A stretch of 64,000 bases of DNA from positions 124,001-188,000 of the forward strand of contig CAKZQQ010000005.1 of NCBI GenBank assembly GCA_937141405.1, read 5' to 3'. Each line of letters begins with the position of its first letter. Within the stretch, counting starts at the first letter, position 1. This document shows positions 8,041-15,827 of the stretch, in pieces. The stretch is from an uncultured Campylobacterota bacterium (lineage in GTDB: Bacteria > Campylobacterota > Campylobacteria > Campylobacterales > Sulfurovaceae). The position numbers were made by a program, and so were the translations under genes. Under the pieces are notes generated by a model. It was not told the origin of the DNA, searched no databases, and saw nothing but the letters and a program-made list of their open reading frames with translations.

Positions 8041-8115
8041 GCGATAAGATAACGCATCCTCTTGATAGGAATACGGGCAAGAGTTTATAGATTTTTTTAT
8101 ATAATATTTCGATAA
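8041..8115 (+). repeat. Repeated boundary/promoter module S4
   Basis: AACGCATCCTCTTGATAGGA (8051-8070), then ATAC and GGCAAGAGTTTATA, matches modules S2 and S3. CTCTTG and CAAGAG make a 6-bp hairpin. The -10 box is TATAAT at 8100-8105. The right end lacks the GTTRRRY core of S2 (it reads TTTCGATAAATAATC). It provides a promoter for the sseB-like gene at 8144. Confidence 0.6.
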
Positions 8116-8143
8116 ATAATCATAGATTCAAAAGGAGGCATCT

Positions 8144-8902
8144 TTGTTTGAACCGGAAAATGAACTAGAAGAGTCTCTAGTAAAAGCTTTTGCCGATCCG
8201 GCGTATAGGCCGCAATTTTATAAGGACTTGGCACGCTCAGATATCTTTATAGTCCAAGATGATAAAGTCCCGAAGCAAGAAGGTGAAATAACATTAGAAT
8301 CCGGAACACCATTGGAGATTAGAAGTGTTAAGATTGAGGGAGAGTTGTGTATCCCGATATTTTCCTCTGTTCGACGCATAGAAGATGCGGTGCGAAGTGA
8401 GGTTGGATACTTAGCATTGAATGCTCTTGAATTTTTTAAAATTGTAAGTGGTTCCGATCTCATATTGAATCTGGGTTCCGAATATGGGAAAAAATTTACA
8501 AAAGATGAAATAGCTAGCATTATTGACGGTACTATTTGGGAGACCGGAGAAGCCTACAGGGTTGAAGAAGAAGCGCAAGCATTGATCGGCCAACCTGAAA
8601 ACTATCCACAAGCATTGGTGGATGCATTGACAAAATATTTTAAAACAAAAAATGAGGTTGTTTCTGCCTATTTGGCACTTTTTTACAATCCCAAAACCGA
8701 TGAAAAACCCCATACATTAATCGGCATTTTAGTTACGGAAAACTGGGATGAAATCGTTTCTTCAGTGGGAATGATCGCAAATCAAATAGAGGTGCCCAAT
8801 CCTCCGATTGATATCATAAAAATCGATACAAAAAGTGGAAATATTGACTATTTTCACGAGATCAAACCATTTTACAAGAAAAAGAAATTTGGTTTGTTTT
8901 AA
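8144..8902 (+). CDS. SseB family protein
   Basis: This is a two-domain SseB-like protein (enhanced serine sensitivity family), 252 aa. The N-terminal SseB domain shows ENELEESLVKAFADPAYRPQFYKDLARSDIF and LEIRSVKIEG...IPIFSSVRRIE; the C-terminal SseB_C-like domain covers about residues 140-245 and includes YLALFYNP and PPIDIIKID. The biochemical role of SseB is unclear; in E. coli overexpression alters serine sensitivity. The start is TTG at 8144, with AAAGGAGGC 7 bases before it. The gene has its own module-derived promoter and is probably acquired. Confidence 0.82.
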   Translation: MFEPENELEESLVKAFADPAYRPQFYKDLARSDIFIVQDDKVPKQEGEITLESGTPLEIRSVKIEGELCIPIFSSVRRIEDAVRSEVGYLALNALEFFKIVSGSDLILNLGSEYGKKFTKDEIASIIDGTIWETGEAYRVEEEAQALIGQPENYPQALVDALTKYFKTKNEVVSAYLALFYNPKTDEKPHTLIGILVTENWDEIVSSVGMIANQIEVPNPPIDIIKIDTKSGNIDYFHEIKPFYKKKKFGLF

Positions 8903-8934
8903 TGAGTAAAATATTACATAAAGGTTAAAAATTG

Positions 8935-9513
8935 ATGCGTATATTTTTATTGTTCATAGTTTTTATATTGTCTGTTTCAGCAAACGAAATTCGACTTAGA
9001 CCGACAGATTGGGCACAGCCTATCATTGGGTCGTCACTAGATAATTTCTATAAAGTGAGTGAAGGTGTTTATAGATCCCAACAGCCCGATAGTGAAGATT
9101 TTGATGATATCGTTAGTGTTGGTATCGGCGAGGTTTTAAATCTGCGAGAGTATCATTCCGATGATGATGAAGTCAAAATGTACGAAGTGAAGCTTCATAG
9201 GATCGAAGTAGATACAGGCGAGATGAGTGAGGTGCAACTTAAAGAGGCACTAAAGATTATCATCAATCGAAAATCTCCAATCCTGATACATTGTTGGCAT
9301 GGCTCGGATCGTACAGGAGCTGTGATAGCCTCATATCGTGTAATCGTAGAGGGATGGAGTAAAGAGAAGGCTATCGATGAACTTCAAAACGGTAATTTCG
9401 GCTATCATGCTGCGATTTATCCAAATATTGTCAAATTGATCGAGGGTTTAGATGTCAAGAAGATGAGAGAAAGCTTGGGTTTGGTTGATGACAATAAAGA
9501 GCAAGGCCGATAG
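8935..9513 (+). CDS. Periplasmic-type protein tyrosine/dual-specificity phosphatase
   Basis: The active-site loop HCWHGSDRTG (Cys120, Arg126) is the C-x5-R signature of the cysteine phosphatases; VYRSQQP near residue 46 and VLNLRE near 68 fit the bacterial DSP/Siw14-like branch. Residues 1-17 form a signal peptide, so it should act in the periplasm. The family hydrolyses phosphotyrosine, phosphoinositides or inositol phosphates; the substrate here is unknown. I use ATG 8935 (an in-frame TTG lies 3 bases earlier) with AAAGG upstream. It follows sseB by 32 bp and probably shares its promoter. Confidence 0.85.
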   Translation: MRIFLLFIVFILSVSANEIRLRPTDWAQPIIGSSLDNFYKVSEGVYRSQQPDSEDFDDIVSVGIGEVLNLREYHSDDDEVKMYEVKLHRIEVDTGEMSEVQLKEALKIIINRKSPILIHCWHGSDRTGAVIASYRVIVEGWSKEKAIDELQNGNFGYHAAIYPNIVKLIEGLDVKKMRESLGLVDDNKEQGR

Positions 9514-9545
9514 ATCAAAAAACGGTAGTCCTGTTGTTATTGTTT

Positions 9546-9595
9546 CTAGCTCATTGAAAGTTAGCTTTGATGAGCCTGTAGAGCTAGGCAATGAG
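9546..9595 (+). other. Segment with competing hairpins
   Basis: Three alternative pairings overlap: GCTCAT (9549-9554) with ATGAGC (9570-9575), CTAGCTC (9546-9552) with GAGCTAG (9581-9587), and CTCATTG (9550-9556) with CAATGAG (9589-9595). It lies between the phosphatase stop and the next promoter. Terminator or switch roles are possible; no U tract follows. Confidence 0.4.
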
Positions 9596-9683
9596 TATTT
9601 TGCATAATATAGAAACAAATACATAGTTCATTATGCACAAAAGTATTACTCTTCAATAGGGAAAAATTTATAAATTTAGCGTT

Positions 9684-9722
9684 TCTGTGACGCAATCTGT
9701 GACGCTCTCATGATAGTATTAT
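9684..9722 (+). promoter_or_regulatory. Tandem TCTGTGACGC boxes and promoter
   Basis: TCTGTGACGC occurs twice (9684-9693 and 9696-9705), exactly 12 bp apart, followed by a -10-like TATTAT (9717-9722). The same tandem pair with the same spacing lies at 27797-27818. Direct repeats one helical turn apart are typical of OmpR/PhoB-type regulators; such a regulator is encoded at 25221-25895. The link is inferred. Confidence 0.65.
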
Positions 9723-9758
9723 ATACATCTATAAAAATACTAAAACAAGAAGCGAAAA

Positions 9759-9977
9759 ATGGAAAATTATGTAATGAATGAAAACCCTCAAGCCAATGGT
9801 GATTATGAGATTCACAGTAAAACCAAAGGCTGTTCGCATATGCCTCACATTCAAAATCAAATTGATTTAGGGTATTATGTATCATGTGGTGAAGCAGTTG
9901 CTGAGGCTAAAAAAAGATGGCCTCACAAAAGAATCAATGGCTGTTTTTACTGTTGCCTTCTTTGTCATACAAGCTAA
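9759..9977 (+). CDS. Conserved small Cys-rich protein, 72 aa
   Basis: The protein has a pattern I recall from many small uncharacterised bacterial proteins, often found in accessory regions: NENPQANGDYEIH, a Cys at about 25, LGYYVSCGEAVAEAKK, then GCFYCCLLCHTS at the C-terminus. Six Cys and several His suggest metal binding or disulfides; no signal peptide is present. The promoter upstream carries tandem TCTGTGACGC boxes shared with the GrpE-like gene at 27894, so it may belong to the same regulon. Function is unknown. The 136 bp after it hold only a short GAGAC/GTCTC hairpin (10049-10061). Confidence 0.75.
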   Translation: MENYVMNENPQANGDYEIHSKTKGCSHMPHIQNQIDLGYYVSCGEAVAEAKKRWPHKRINGCFYCCLLCHTS

Positions 9978-10113
9978 GCATCAAATACGTTAAATAGCAA
10001 CGGTGTATCGGGATTCCGTAAATGTAATAGTAGTTAATCGGACAAAAAGAGACTAAGTCTCATCAAATATCGAAATAAGTATAATTTTTTAAACTCATTC
10101 TCGAAGGATACTG

Positions 10114-11676
10114 ATGCGATACCTCTTTTTATTCCTTGTCCCGTTCTTTCTTTGGGCTTTCGAACTCCCTGACCTTACTTATCCGGGGGCATCACCTAGC
10201 TCTAAACTTAAACATGAACGGTATGATAAACTAGAGTATTATGTCAAAGGCGAGGGGTATAAAAAGGTTTACGGCGAGACACACACTCAGGACTTTAAAA
10301 ATCCTGATTCTATCGGCAAAGATTATGAGCAGAAAGTAAAAGCTTTCGTTGCTAAGCAACTTGGCATTGATGTGACCGCTTTTACCAAAAACGGTTACGC
10401 CCGGTTTGAAAAGCCGGATGGCACCTACTATCTAAAACTCGACACCTATGCCAACAGCTACAGCTATACACTCTTACATGTAACTCCATGCCCCAAAATC
10501 ATTACACTCCCTGCCAAAGCACCTTATCGCATGGAAAAAAGAGTCTTTGATATTCCAGAGAATCCTCTAATTCCCGATGCTGCAGGCTTTGCCATCAGAC
10601 GTGCCAAATATGTGGATTACGACGAAGTCACCTGGTATTACAAACATAATGGCGAGAATAAGCATGTTCACAAGGGGCGCTACTGGAAAATCGACTTTGC
10701 CAAAACCGTACAAGATGAGGACAGCTACCGCTATATTCTTGCCCACGATTACAAGAGACATCTTGCTTCCATGGGCGCAGAAATCCTCGAAGACGAAGAT
10801 AATAGCTTCTATTTTAAAATGGGTAACACTATCGCAAAATTTGCAGGCTACAATGGTACATTTTCTCTTCAAATCATCCAAGAAGAAGCCTTTAAACAGT
10901 CTTTGGTGCTTACTCCGGATGCTATCAAGGTAGAGCTAGATAAAGCCGGCAAGGTGACGCTTGATGGAATCTATTTTGATTTTGATAAAGCTACACTCAA
11001 GAGCGAATCACAAAAAGCAATCCTCTCTACTGTGGCACTTTTAGAGCGTTATCCTGACCTTACACTCTCTATCCATGGACATACTGATAACAAGGGGAGT
11101 GATACTTACAATACCAAACTTTCTAGTGATCGCGCAGCAGCCGTGATGCATGCCATTATCGCACAAGGGATTGATGCTTCACGCTTGAGCTCAAAAGGGC
11201 ATGGCGAAGAGGATCCTGTCGCTACTAATGACACCGAAGAGGGGCGTGCACAAAACCGTCGAGTTGAGCTGCATAAAGAGAGTGGAGGAGATAAAAAATC
11301 TGTGATTACAATCGACTTTATCAAACCGATCGAAGGCTCTGTTCTTACAGGGAATCGTACCTATCAAGATGGTGCACTTGGCATTCGATATACTAAGCCA
11401 TATTCCAAAGATAAAAGATATGTTGAGTATAAGGGGACACACAAATACATTAGCTATGAGATTATGAAAGACGGTAAACTTAATAAGAGTTTCTCTCGTA
11501 AAGCAATCATAAAAAATTATGCCAATATTTTAGAGCTCTATAATGCCAAGATTGTGGGGGAGTATAGTGATACACTCTATTTTGAGATCGCCGATCGTGG
11601 AGACGGTAAAAAGGTATATGGGCGCATCGAGGGATATAACGGCAGTTATAGCATCAGATTTTTGATCATGGAGTAA
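10114..11676 (+). CDS. OmpA-family protein with duplicated flanking domain, 520 aa
   Basis: A signal peptide (residues 1-15) leads to a ~265-residue novel N-terminal region. An OmpA peptidoglycan-binding domain follows at about 283-388, with YFDFDKATL, SIHGHTDNKGSDTYN and GRAQNRRVEL. A ~130-residue C-terminal extension comes last. Residues 205-257 (YILAHDYKRHL...AKFAGYNGTFSLQI) resemble 466-519 (NYANILELYNAKI...GRIEGYNGSYSIRF), so the OmpA domain is inserted between two copies of one module. The family anchors the outer membrane to peptidoglycan. A GAAGGA site precedes the ATG. The flanking modules match nothing I know. Confidence 0.82.
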   Translation: MRYLFLFLVPFFLWAFELPDLTYPGASPSSKLKHERYDKLEYYVKGEGYKKVYGETHTQDFKNPDSIGKDYEQKVKAFVAKQLGIDVTAFTKNGYARFEKPDGTYYLKLDTYANSYSYTLLHVTPCPKIITLPAKAPYRMEKRVFDIPENPLIPDAAGFAIRRAKYVDYDEVTWYYKHNGENKHVHKGRYWKIDFAKTVQDEDSYRYILAHDYKRHLASMGAEILEDEDNSFYFKMGNTIAKFAGYNGTFSLQIIQEEAFKQSLVLTPDAIKVELDKAGKVTLDGIYFDFDKATLKSESQKAILSTVALLERYPDLTLSIHGHTDNKGSDTYNTKLSSDRAAAVMHAIIAQGIDASRLSSKGHGEEDPVATNDTEEGRAQNRRVELHKESGGDKKSVITIDFIKPIEGSVLTGNRTYQDGALGIRYTKPYSKDKRYVEYKGTHKYISYEIMKDGKLNKSFSRKAIIKNYANILELYNAKIVGEYSDTLYFEIADRGDGKKVYGRIEGYNGSYSIRFLIME

Positions 11677-11776
11677 TTTTATTGTAGATAGGTGACAATA
11701 TGGATTTGTGGAAATGAGTGAAGATGAGGTATGAAAAGTTTCTAAAAACTATTCAATAACTTTATAGAAATTTCTA

Positions 11777-11799
11777 TATAATGCACATTAAATAAATAG
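11777..11799 (+). promoter_or_regulatory. Promoter and conserved leader for the lipoprotein gene
   Basis: TATAAT (11777-11782) is followed by TTAAATAAATAG (11788-11799), near-identical to the leader after the -10 boxes at 3902 and 6395. Upstream is a TTTATAGAAATTTCTATA inverted repeat. Confidence 0.5.
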
Positions 11800-11839
11800 T
11801 TGTGTATGCTATCAATACTTTTAAAATATAAGGATTTTC

Positions 11840-12541
11840 ATGTTTTACAGATTTTTTGTTTTTCTCATGCTTGCTTTTTTTGTGGCAGGTTGCTCCGGAG
11901 GAGATAATTCCGCCAAAGGTTTTTGGGTATCTACTAAGGGAGATTCTATCATTGAATTTACGCCATCAAAGGCTACATTGACCCTTTCTAATGAAAGCCA
12001 TAAAAAATTTACGATGGATTATGAACCTATGGACGCATCAAACTATCGTCTCAAAAGTGAAGAGACTAAAAATACGCTGATTTTCTCCATAGACAAAGCA
12101 TCAGCGACTTTAAAAATCGATAGCCCGGAAAATGATGATGCATCTAAAAGTAAATATCTTAAAGCGCCTTTTGTTACAGCTAAAGATATTGTCGGAAAGT
12201 GGTATGAAAAAGATCAGGATGGAGATGAGGAAAACATATATATCATTACTCAAAAAGAAGGTTCGTATGATTATGAAACGATTACTTTGAATCACAAAGA
12301 AAAAACTTTCAAAAGAGAGATAGAAAAAGATATAGAGTTTCATATAGAAAATGGATTTATATTTGTTGATTTAGATACAAATGGAGAGTCTCAGGGGGAT
12401 AATAATTATGTCTATTATCTAACTTCTTTCACAAAAAATATTATGGAATTCATTGATTCTGAAGGGTTCAAGTGGAGTGAGCAAAGATTGGAAAATCCTA
12501 ATGATGTAGCAATTCCAAAAGAGTATGTGCTTGTCAAATGA
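11840..12541 (+). CDS. Hypothetical lipoprotein, 233 aa
   Basis: The signal peptide ends in a lipobox (VAGC, Cys at about residue 18), so it is probably a lipoprotein. Two similar beta-rich halves are suggested: KGFWVSTKGDSIIEFTPSKATL near the start and VGKWYEKDQDGDEENIYIIT near residue 117, both like small lipocalin-like 'GkW.....' domains. Function is unknown. ATAAGGATTTTC precedes the ATG. Its last 17 bases overlap the start of the CPBP protease gene, implying translational coupling. Confidence 0.75.
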   Translation: MFYRFFVFLMLAFFVAGCSGGDNSAKGFWVSTKGDSIIEFTPSKATLTLSNESHKKFTMDYEPMDASNYRLKSEETKNTLIFSIDKASATLKIDSPENDDASKSKYLKAPFVTAKDIVGKWYEKDQDGDEENIYIITQKEGSYDYETITLNHKEKTFKREIEKDIEFHIENGFIFVDLDTNGESQGDNNYVYYLTSFTKNIMEFIDSEGFKWSEQRLENPNDVAIPKEYVLVK

Positions 12542-13271
12542 TTCGATAAGTAGCGGGATCCAAAATAGTAAATGGGGTTTTTGGGGAACCCTGCTATGGG
12601 GTCTTCTTATTGCTATTCTTTATACAATCGTTCAAGTTGTAGTATCTATTATTTACTCTCAAGTAGTTCTTGGTGGCATAACAGAAGAGTTTATGAGAAA
12701 AATCGAATACAACGGTACGGCCGTATCTTTGGCAACTTTTTCAACAATGATTATTTGTAGTCTTGCCATTTTTGGAGTGATAAAACTTAAGAAACATTCA
12801 AATCTCAAAGAGTACTTGGCAATCAATAGAGTCAGTCTCTCCGATATGAGATATTGGATAGTTGTAGTGATTGTATTGCTTATAGCGATGGATACTTTGA
12901 CCTATCTATTGGGCAAGCCGATAGTTGTCGAATTTATGACCGCTATCTATAACTCTACAAGTCACCATTGGTTGTTGTTTTTAGCGCTTATAGTAGCTGC
13001 ACCGGTCTTTGAAGAGCTATTTTTTAGGGGGTTTTTACTCTCAGGACTTTCCGAAACTTTTCTCAGACCGGTAGGCGCTACGATAGTAACTTCATTGGTT
13101 TGGGCAGCGATACATCTTCAGTATGATTTCTATGTCATGCTCTTGATTTTTTTCATGGGTATAGTCTTGGCTACAGCTAGACTAAAGACAAATTCTATAC
13201 TCATAACAATCATAATGCATGCAATTATGAATCTTGTCTCCACAATAGAAACAATCATATATGTTTCATAG
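12525..13271 (+). CDS. CPBP family intramembrane metalloprotease
   Basis: The three motifs of the CPBP/Abi family are present: EELFFRG (Glu163-Glu164, Arg168), a His at 197 in LVWAAIH, and HAIMN (His232, Asn236). There are about seven hydrophobic segments. The family includes Rce1 and bacteriocin self-immunity proteins; the substrate here is unknown. ATG 12525 lies inside the lipoprotein gene with AAAAGAG 2-8 bases upstream. Coupling to a lipoprotein suggests a joint job at the cell envelope, which is inferred. Confidence 0.88.
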   Translation: MCLSNDSISSGIQNSKWGFWGTLLWGLLIAILYTIVQVVVSIIYSQVVLGGITEEFMRKIEYNGTAVSLATFSTMIICSLAIFGVIKLKKHSNLKEYLAINRVSLSDMRYWIVVVIVLLIAMDTLTYLLGKPIVVEFMTAIYNSTSHHWLLFLALIVAAPVFEELFFRGFLLSGLSETFLRPVGATIVTSLVWAAIHLQYDFYVMLLIFFMGIVLATARLKTNSILITIIMHAIMNLVSTIETIIYVS

Positions 13272-13291
13272 CCCATCGTCTCGATAGTTCC

Positions 13292-13354
13292 ATGGAAGAG
13301 GTTATTGAAGAGAATATCAATATTTATACTTTGCCTATGGATATTGAGTGTTAA
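13292..13354 (+). pseudogene. Possible gene remnant
   Basis: An in-frame stretch encodes SSMEEVIEENINIYTLPMDIEC and a stop. It lacks a ribosome site and a promoter, and looks like the C-terminal tail of a lost gene. The rest of the 13272-13477 gap is AT-rich and holds the promoter of the glycosyltransferase gene. This is a weak call. Confidence 0.25.
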
Positions 13355-13420
13355 TGAGGCGATTAAATGGTTTGATATATCGTTCAAGTGATTATATGAA
13401 TTAAATTATAAAGAAAATGT

Positions 13421-13426
13421 TATAAT
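13421..13426 (+). promoter_or_regulatory. -10 box upstream of the GT2 gene
   Basis: TGTTATAATATTC contains an extended -10 (TATAAT at 13421-13426), about 50 bp before the ATG at 13478. Confidence 0.5.
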
Positions 13427-13477
13427 ATTCATAATGTATATTTGTCGGCAATTTGCAACAAAAGGACTTCGCTTTAT

Positions 13478-14434
13478 ATGTATCAACTGAGTATAATCGT
13501 CCCTCATTTTAACTCTTCAAAAATGTTAGAAACTCTACTTGATACAATTCCTAAAGATAAAGATGTAGAGGTAATAATCGTAGATGATAAAAGCGAGAAA
13601 AAACATATTGAGCATATTGAAAAGATATTAAAAGAAAAGGAAGATCATCGCATTAGATTTTTTTTAAATGATAGGTCAATAAAAAGTGCGGGCACTTGCA
13701 GAAATATAGGTATTGAGAACGCAAAAGGAAAATGGCTTTTTTTTGCAGATGCAGACGACTATTTGAGTGATGATTTTTATGAAAAGGTTGAGCCTTATTT
13801 TGAAAGTACGAATGAGGTCGTTTTCTTCGTGCCAAATAGTGTCTATATTGACACAAAAGAGCAAGCTAATAGACATATTATATACGAAAATATAATCCAT
13901 AACTATTTAATGGATAAAAGCCTTAAAAATGAATTGTATATAAGATATAAAATGCATTCTCCTTGGTTGAAGATAGTCAAATCTGAATTTCTAAAGACTC
14001 ACGATATCAAGTTTGATGAGGTCATTGCCTCAACGGATGTTATGTTTTCAACAAATGTCGGTTACCATATGAAGCATTTTGAGATCTCAAAAGATATTAT
14101 CTATATCATAACAAGAAATGCAGGGAGCTTGACTGCAAATTATTCCAGAGAAGTTATTGAGAGCAGAGCCAAAGTGCATATTTTTTGGTATCGGTTTCTC
14201 AAAGAAAGATTATCTAAAGAAGAACTTGAATTATTGGATATTGAGGGATTACATTTGCTATCACTCTCTTTTTATAATTCGTTATCTATGCTTTTGAAGG
14301 TATTTTTTTTATTCCGCAAGAATGATCTACCTATTCTCTCTCGAAAATCGCATAGATTTAGCTATATACTACCTAAGATATATAGGCGATTTTTGGCTAA
14401 AGACTTTGAAAAGAGATATAGGAGATTTAACTAA
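13478..14434 (+). CDS. Glycosyltransferase family 2
   Basis: The 318-aa protein is a GT-A fold family 2 glycosyltransferase. It opens LSIIVPHFNSSKMLETLL, has VEVIIVDDKS at residues 30-39, the AGTCRNIGIENAKGKW acceptor-side segment, and a metal-binding FFADADDYLSDDF at 88-100. Such enzymes move sugars from nucleotide-sugars onto surface polysaccharides. I prefer ATG 13478; AAAGGA lies about 10 bases upstream. A longer frame from TTG 13442 is possible. The C-terminus is basic and amphipathic, fitting membrane association. A GT4 gene follows 14 bp later, so the two probably served one surface glycan. Confidence 0.87.
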   Translation: MYQLSIIVPHFNSSKMLETLLDTIPKDKDVEVIIVDDKSEKKHIEHIEKILKEKEDHRIRFFLNDRSIKSAGTCRNIGIENAKGKWLFFADADDYLSDDFYEKVEPYFESTNEVVFFVPNSVYIDTKEQANRHIIYENIIHNYLMDKSLKNELYIRYKMHSPWLKIVKSEFLKTHDIKFDEVIASTDVMFSTNVGYHMKHFEISKDIIYIITRNAGSLTANYSREVIESRAKVHIFWYRFLKERLSKEELELLDIEGLHLLSLSFYNSLSMLLKVFFLFRKNDLPILSRKSHRFSYILPKIYRRFLAKDFEKRYRRFN

Positions 14435-14448
14435 AAAAAAAGGGGGGG

Positions 14449-15080
14449 ATGCAAAAAGTACTTTATATCATCGGTACGTACTATCAGCTTTCAGAATCAT
14501 ACATCCATGTGGAGATGAATACACTCATCAAGCAGGGTTATGATGTAAAAATCATTGCTTTACGAAAGCCGGATTGCCCGGCAAAGAATCACTTGCCGTA
14601 TCAGACTATATCTGATGAAAAAGAGATTATCGAGTATGCAAAAGAGTATCAGCCTGATATTATCCATACGCATTGGATTTTTTATCAATTACCATTGGTT
14701 TATAGAGTTTCCAAAGCTTTAGATGTTGGTTTTACGATTCGCTCACACTCTTTTGATGTTTTGTGGAAAGAAAATTCATTAAGGCAAAAAATAAGACGAT
14801 TGAAAAAAAATGTTAATTTTAAAAAAATTATCAATGATCCTCTATGTAAAGGTGTTTTAGTATTTCCTTTTGCAAAAAATATTCTTGTTGATTTAGGTAT
14901 CAAGGCAGAAAAGATAGTAGAGGTTGTTCCTGTTGTTGATTTTGAAAAGTTTCACGATGAGGGTGATAATGGAACAGATATTTTAAACATGGGTGCTGCG
15001 ATCAAGAAAAAGGGTTTGAGCTTGCAAGAAAATATGATATCAGAAAGCAGATACATCTATTGACTAATCTTTGGAAGTAG
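14449..15080 (+). pseudogene. Truncated, frameshifted glycosyltransferase family 4 gene
   Basis: Only the N-terminal GT-B domain remains: ~190 residues with ESYIHVEMNTLIKQGYDVKIIAL, PDIIHTHW, FTIRSHSFDV and VVPVVDFEKF. The expected C-terminal sugar-nucleotide domain begins (ILNMGAAIKKKG), but the frame then reads SLQENM and stops at 15063. A +1/-1 shift near 15015 would continue as FELARKYDIRKQIHLL, still ending at 15078-15080. Full family members have about 370 residues. The strong AAAAAAAAAGGGGGGG tract before the ATG serves as ribosome site and could itself be slip-prone. It is probably non-functional. Confidence 0.75.
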
Positions 15081-15209
15081 TTAAAATTAGTTTATCATGC
15101 CTATGCATTTTAGAGAAAATTAATTTTTTTTAGATAAAATATGATTCATCTAAAGATTATAATTAACTTTTTATAAAATATTTTATAAATTATTTGGGGA
15201 AATAAGATA

Positions 15210-15818
15210 ATGAAAGTAAGAATATTGTTAGGGATTATACTGCTAGCAGGTATAGTATATTATCTGCTTGGCAACGGGGAGTATACACCAAAATCAGGTG
15301 ATTTGATTTTTCAATCTCCACCACATAGTGCTTTGGTTGATGCTATAGAAGGGGCTACGGAGTCTAGATATTCGCATACGGGTATCGTTATACAACTTAA
15401 AAATAAATGGATTGTTAGAGAAGCTTTTCATGATGGCGTATGCGATACGCCACTTCAAGAGTTTGTCAATCGCGGTCGTGATAGTAATATTTCTGTCTTT
15501 AGGGTAAAAAAACAGTACGAGAAATATTTACCATTATTTATAGAAAAAAGTGCGTCATATCTAGGTCGACCTTATGATATCCATTATCTTCTGGATAATG
15601 AACATCTTTACTGTTCCGAGCTAGTTTATAAATCATTTAAGGATGTTTCCGGCATAGAACTAGGTAAACTCCAGAGATTTGGGGACCTTAAATGGGGAAA
15701 ATATAAAGCATTTATAGAAAAGGTTGAGGGCGGGACTATCCCGACAGATCGTTTGGTTATCACGCCGGTGGCTATCACCAGAGCAAAACAGCTTAAGCAG
15801 GTCTATTCGTCATATTAA
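15210..15818 (+). CDS. YiiX-like NlpC/P60 superfamily cysteine hydrolase
   Basis: This 202-aa protein belongs to the permuted papain-like YiiX/YebB group. It shows GDLIFQ at 30-35, the catalytic His56 in RYSHTGIVI and Cys135 in HLYCSELVYKSF. One N-terminal transmembrane helix (residues 4-22) would hold it at the periplasmic face. The family is thought to hydrolyse amide bonds in peptidoglycan or lipids; the substrate here is unknown. Upstream (15081-15209) is a very AT-rich gap with a GGGGAAATAAG ribosome site. Confidence 0.83.
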   Translation: MKVRILLGIILLAGIVYYLLGNGEYTPKSGDLIFQSPPHSALVDAIEGATESRYSHTGIVIQLKNKWIVREAFHDGVCDTPLQEFVNRGRDSNISVFRVKKQYEKYLPLFIEKSASYLGRPYDIHYLLDNEHLYCSELVYKSFKDVSGIELGKLQRFGDLKWGKYKAFIEKVEGGTIPTDRLVITPVAITRAKQLKQVYSSY

Positions 15819-15827
15819 CTTTAATGA

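Noticed and set aside
2315-15063. A classic mobile integron with integrase
   Set aside because: No tyrosine recombinase or transposase gene is present, and only one site has full attC architecture, so I report an attC-like, cassette-like cluster only.
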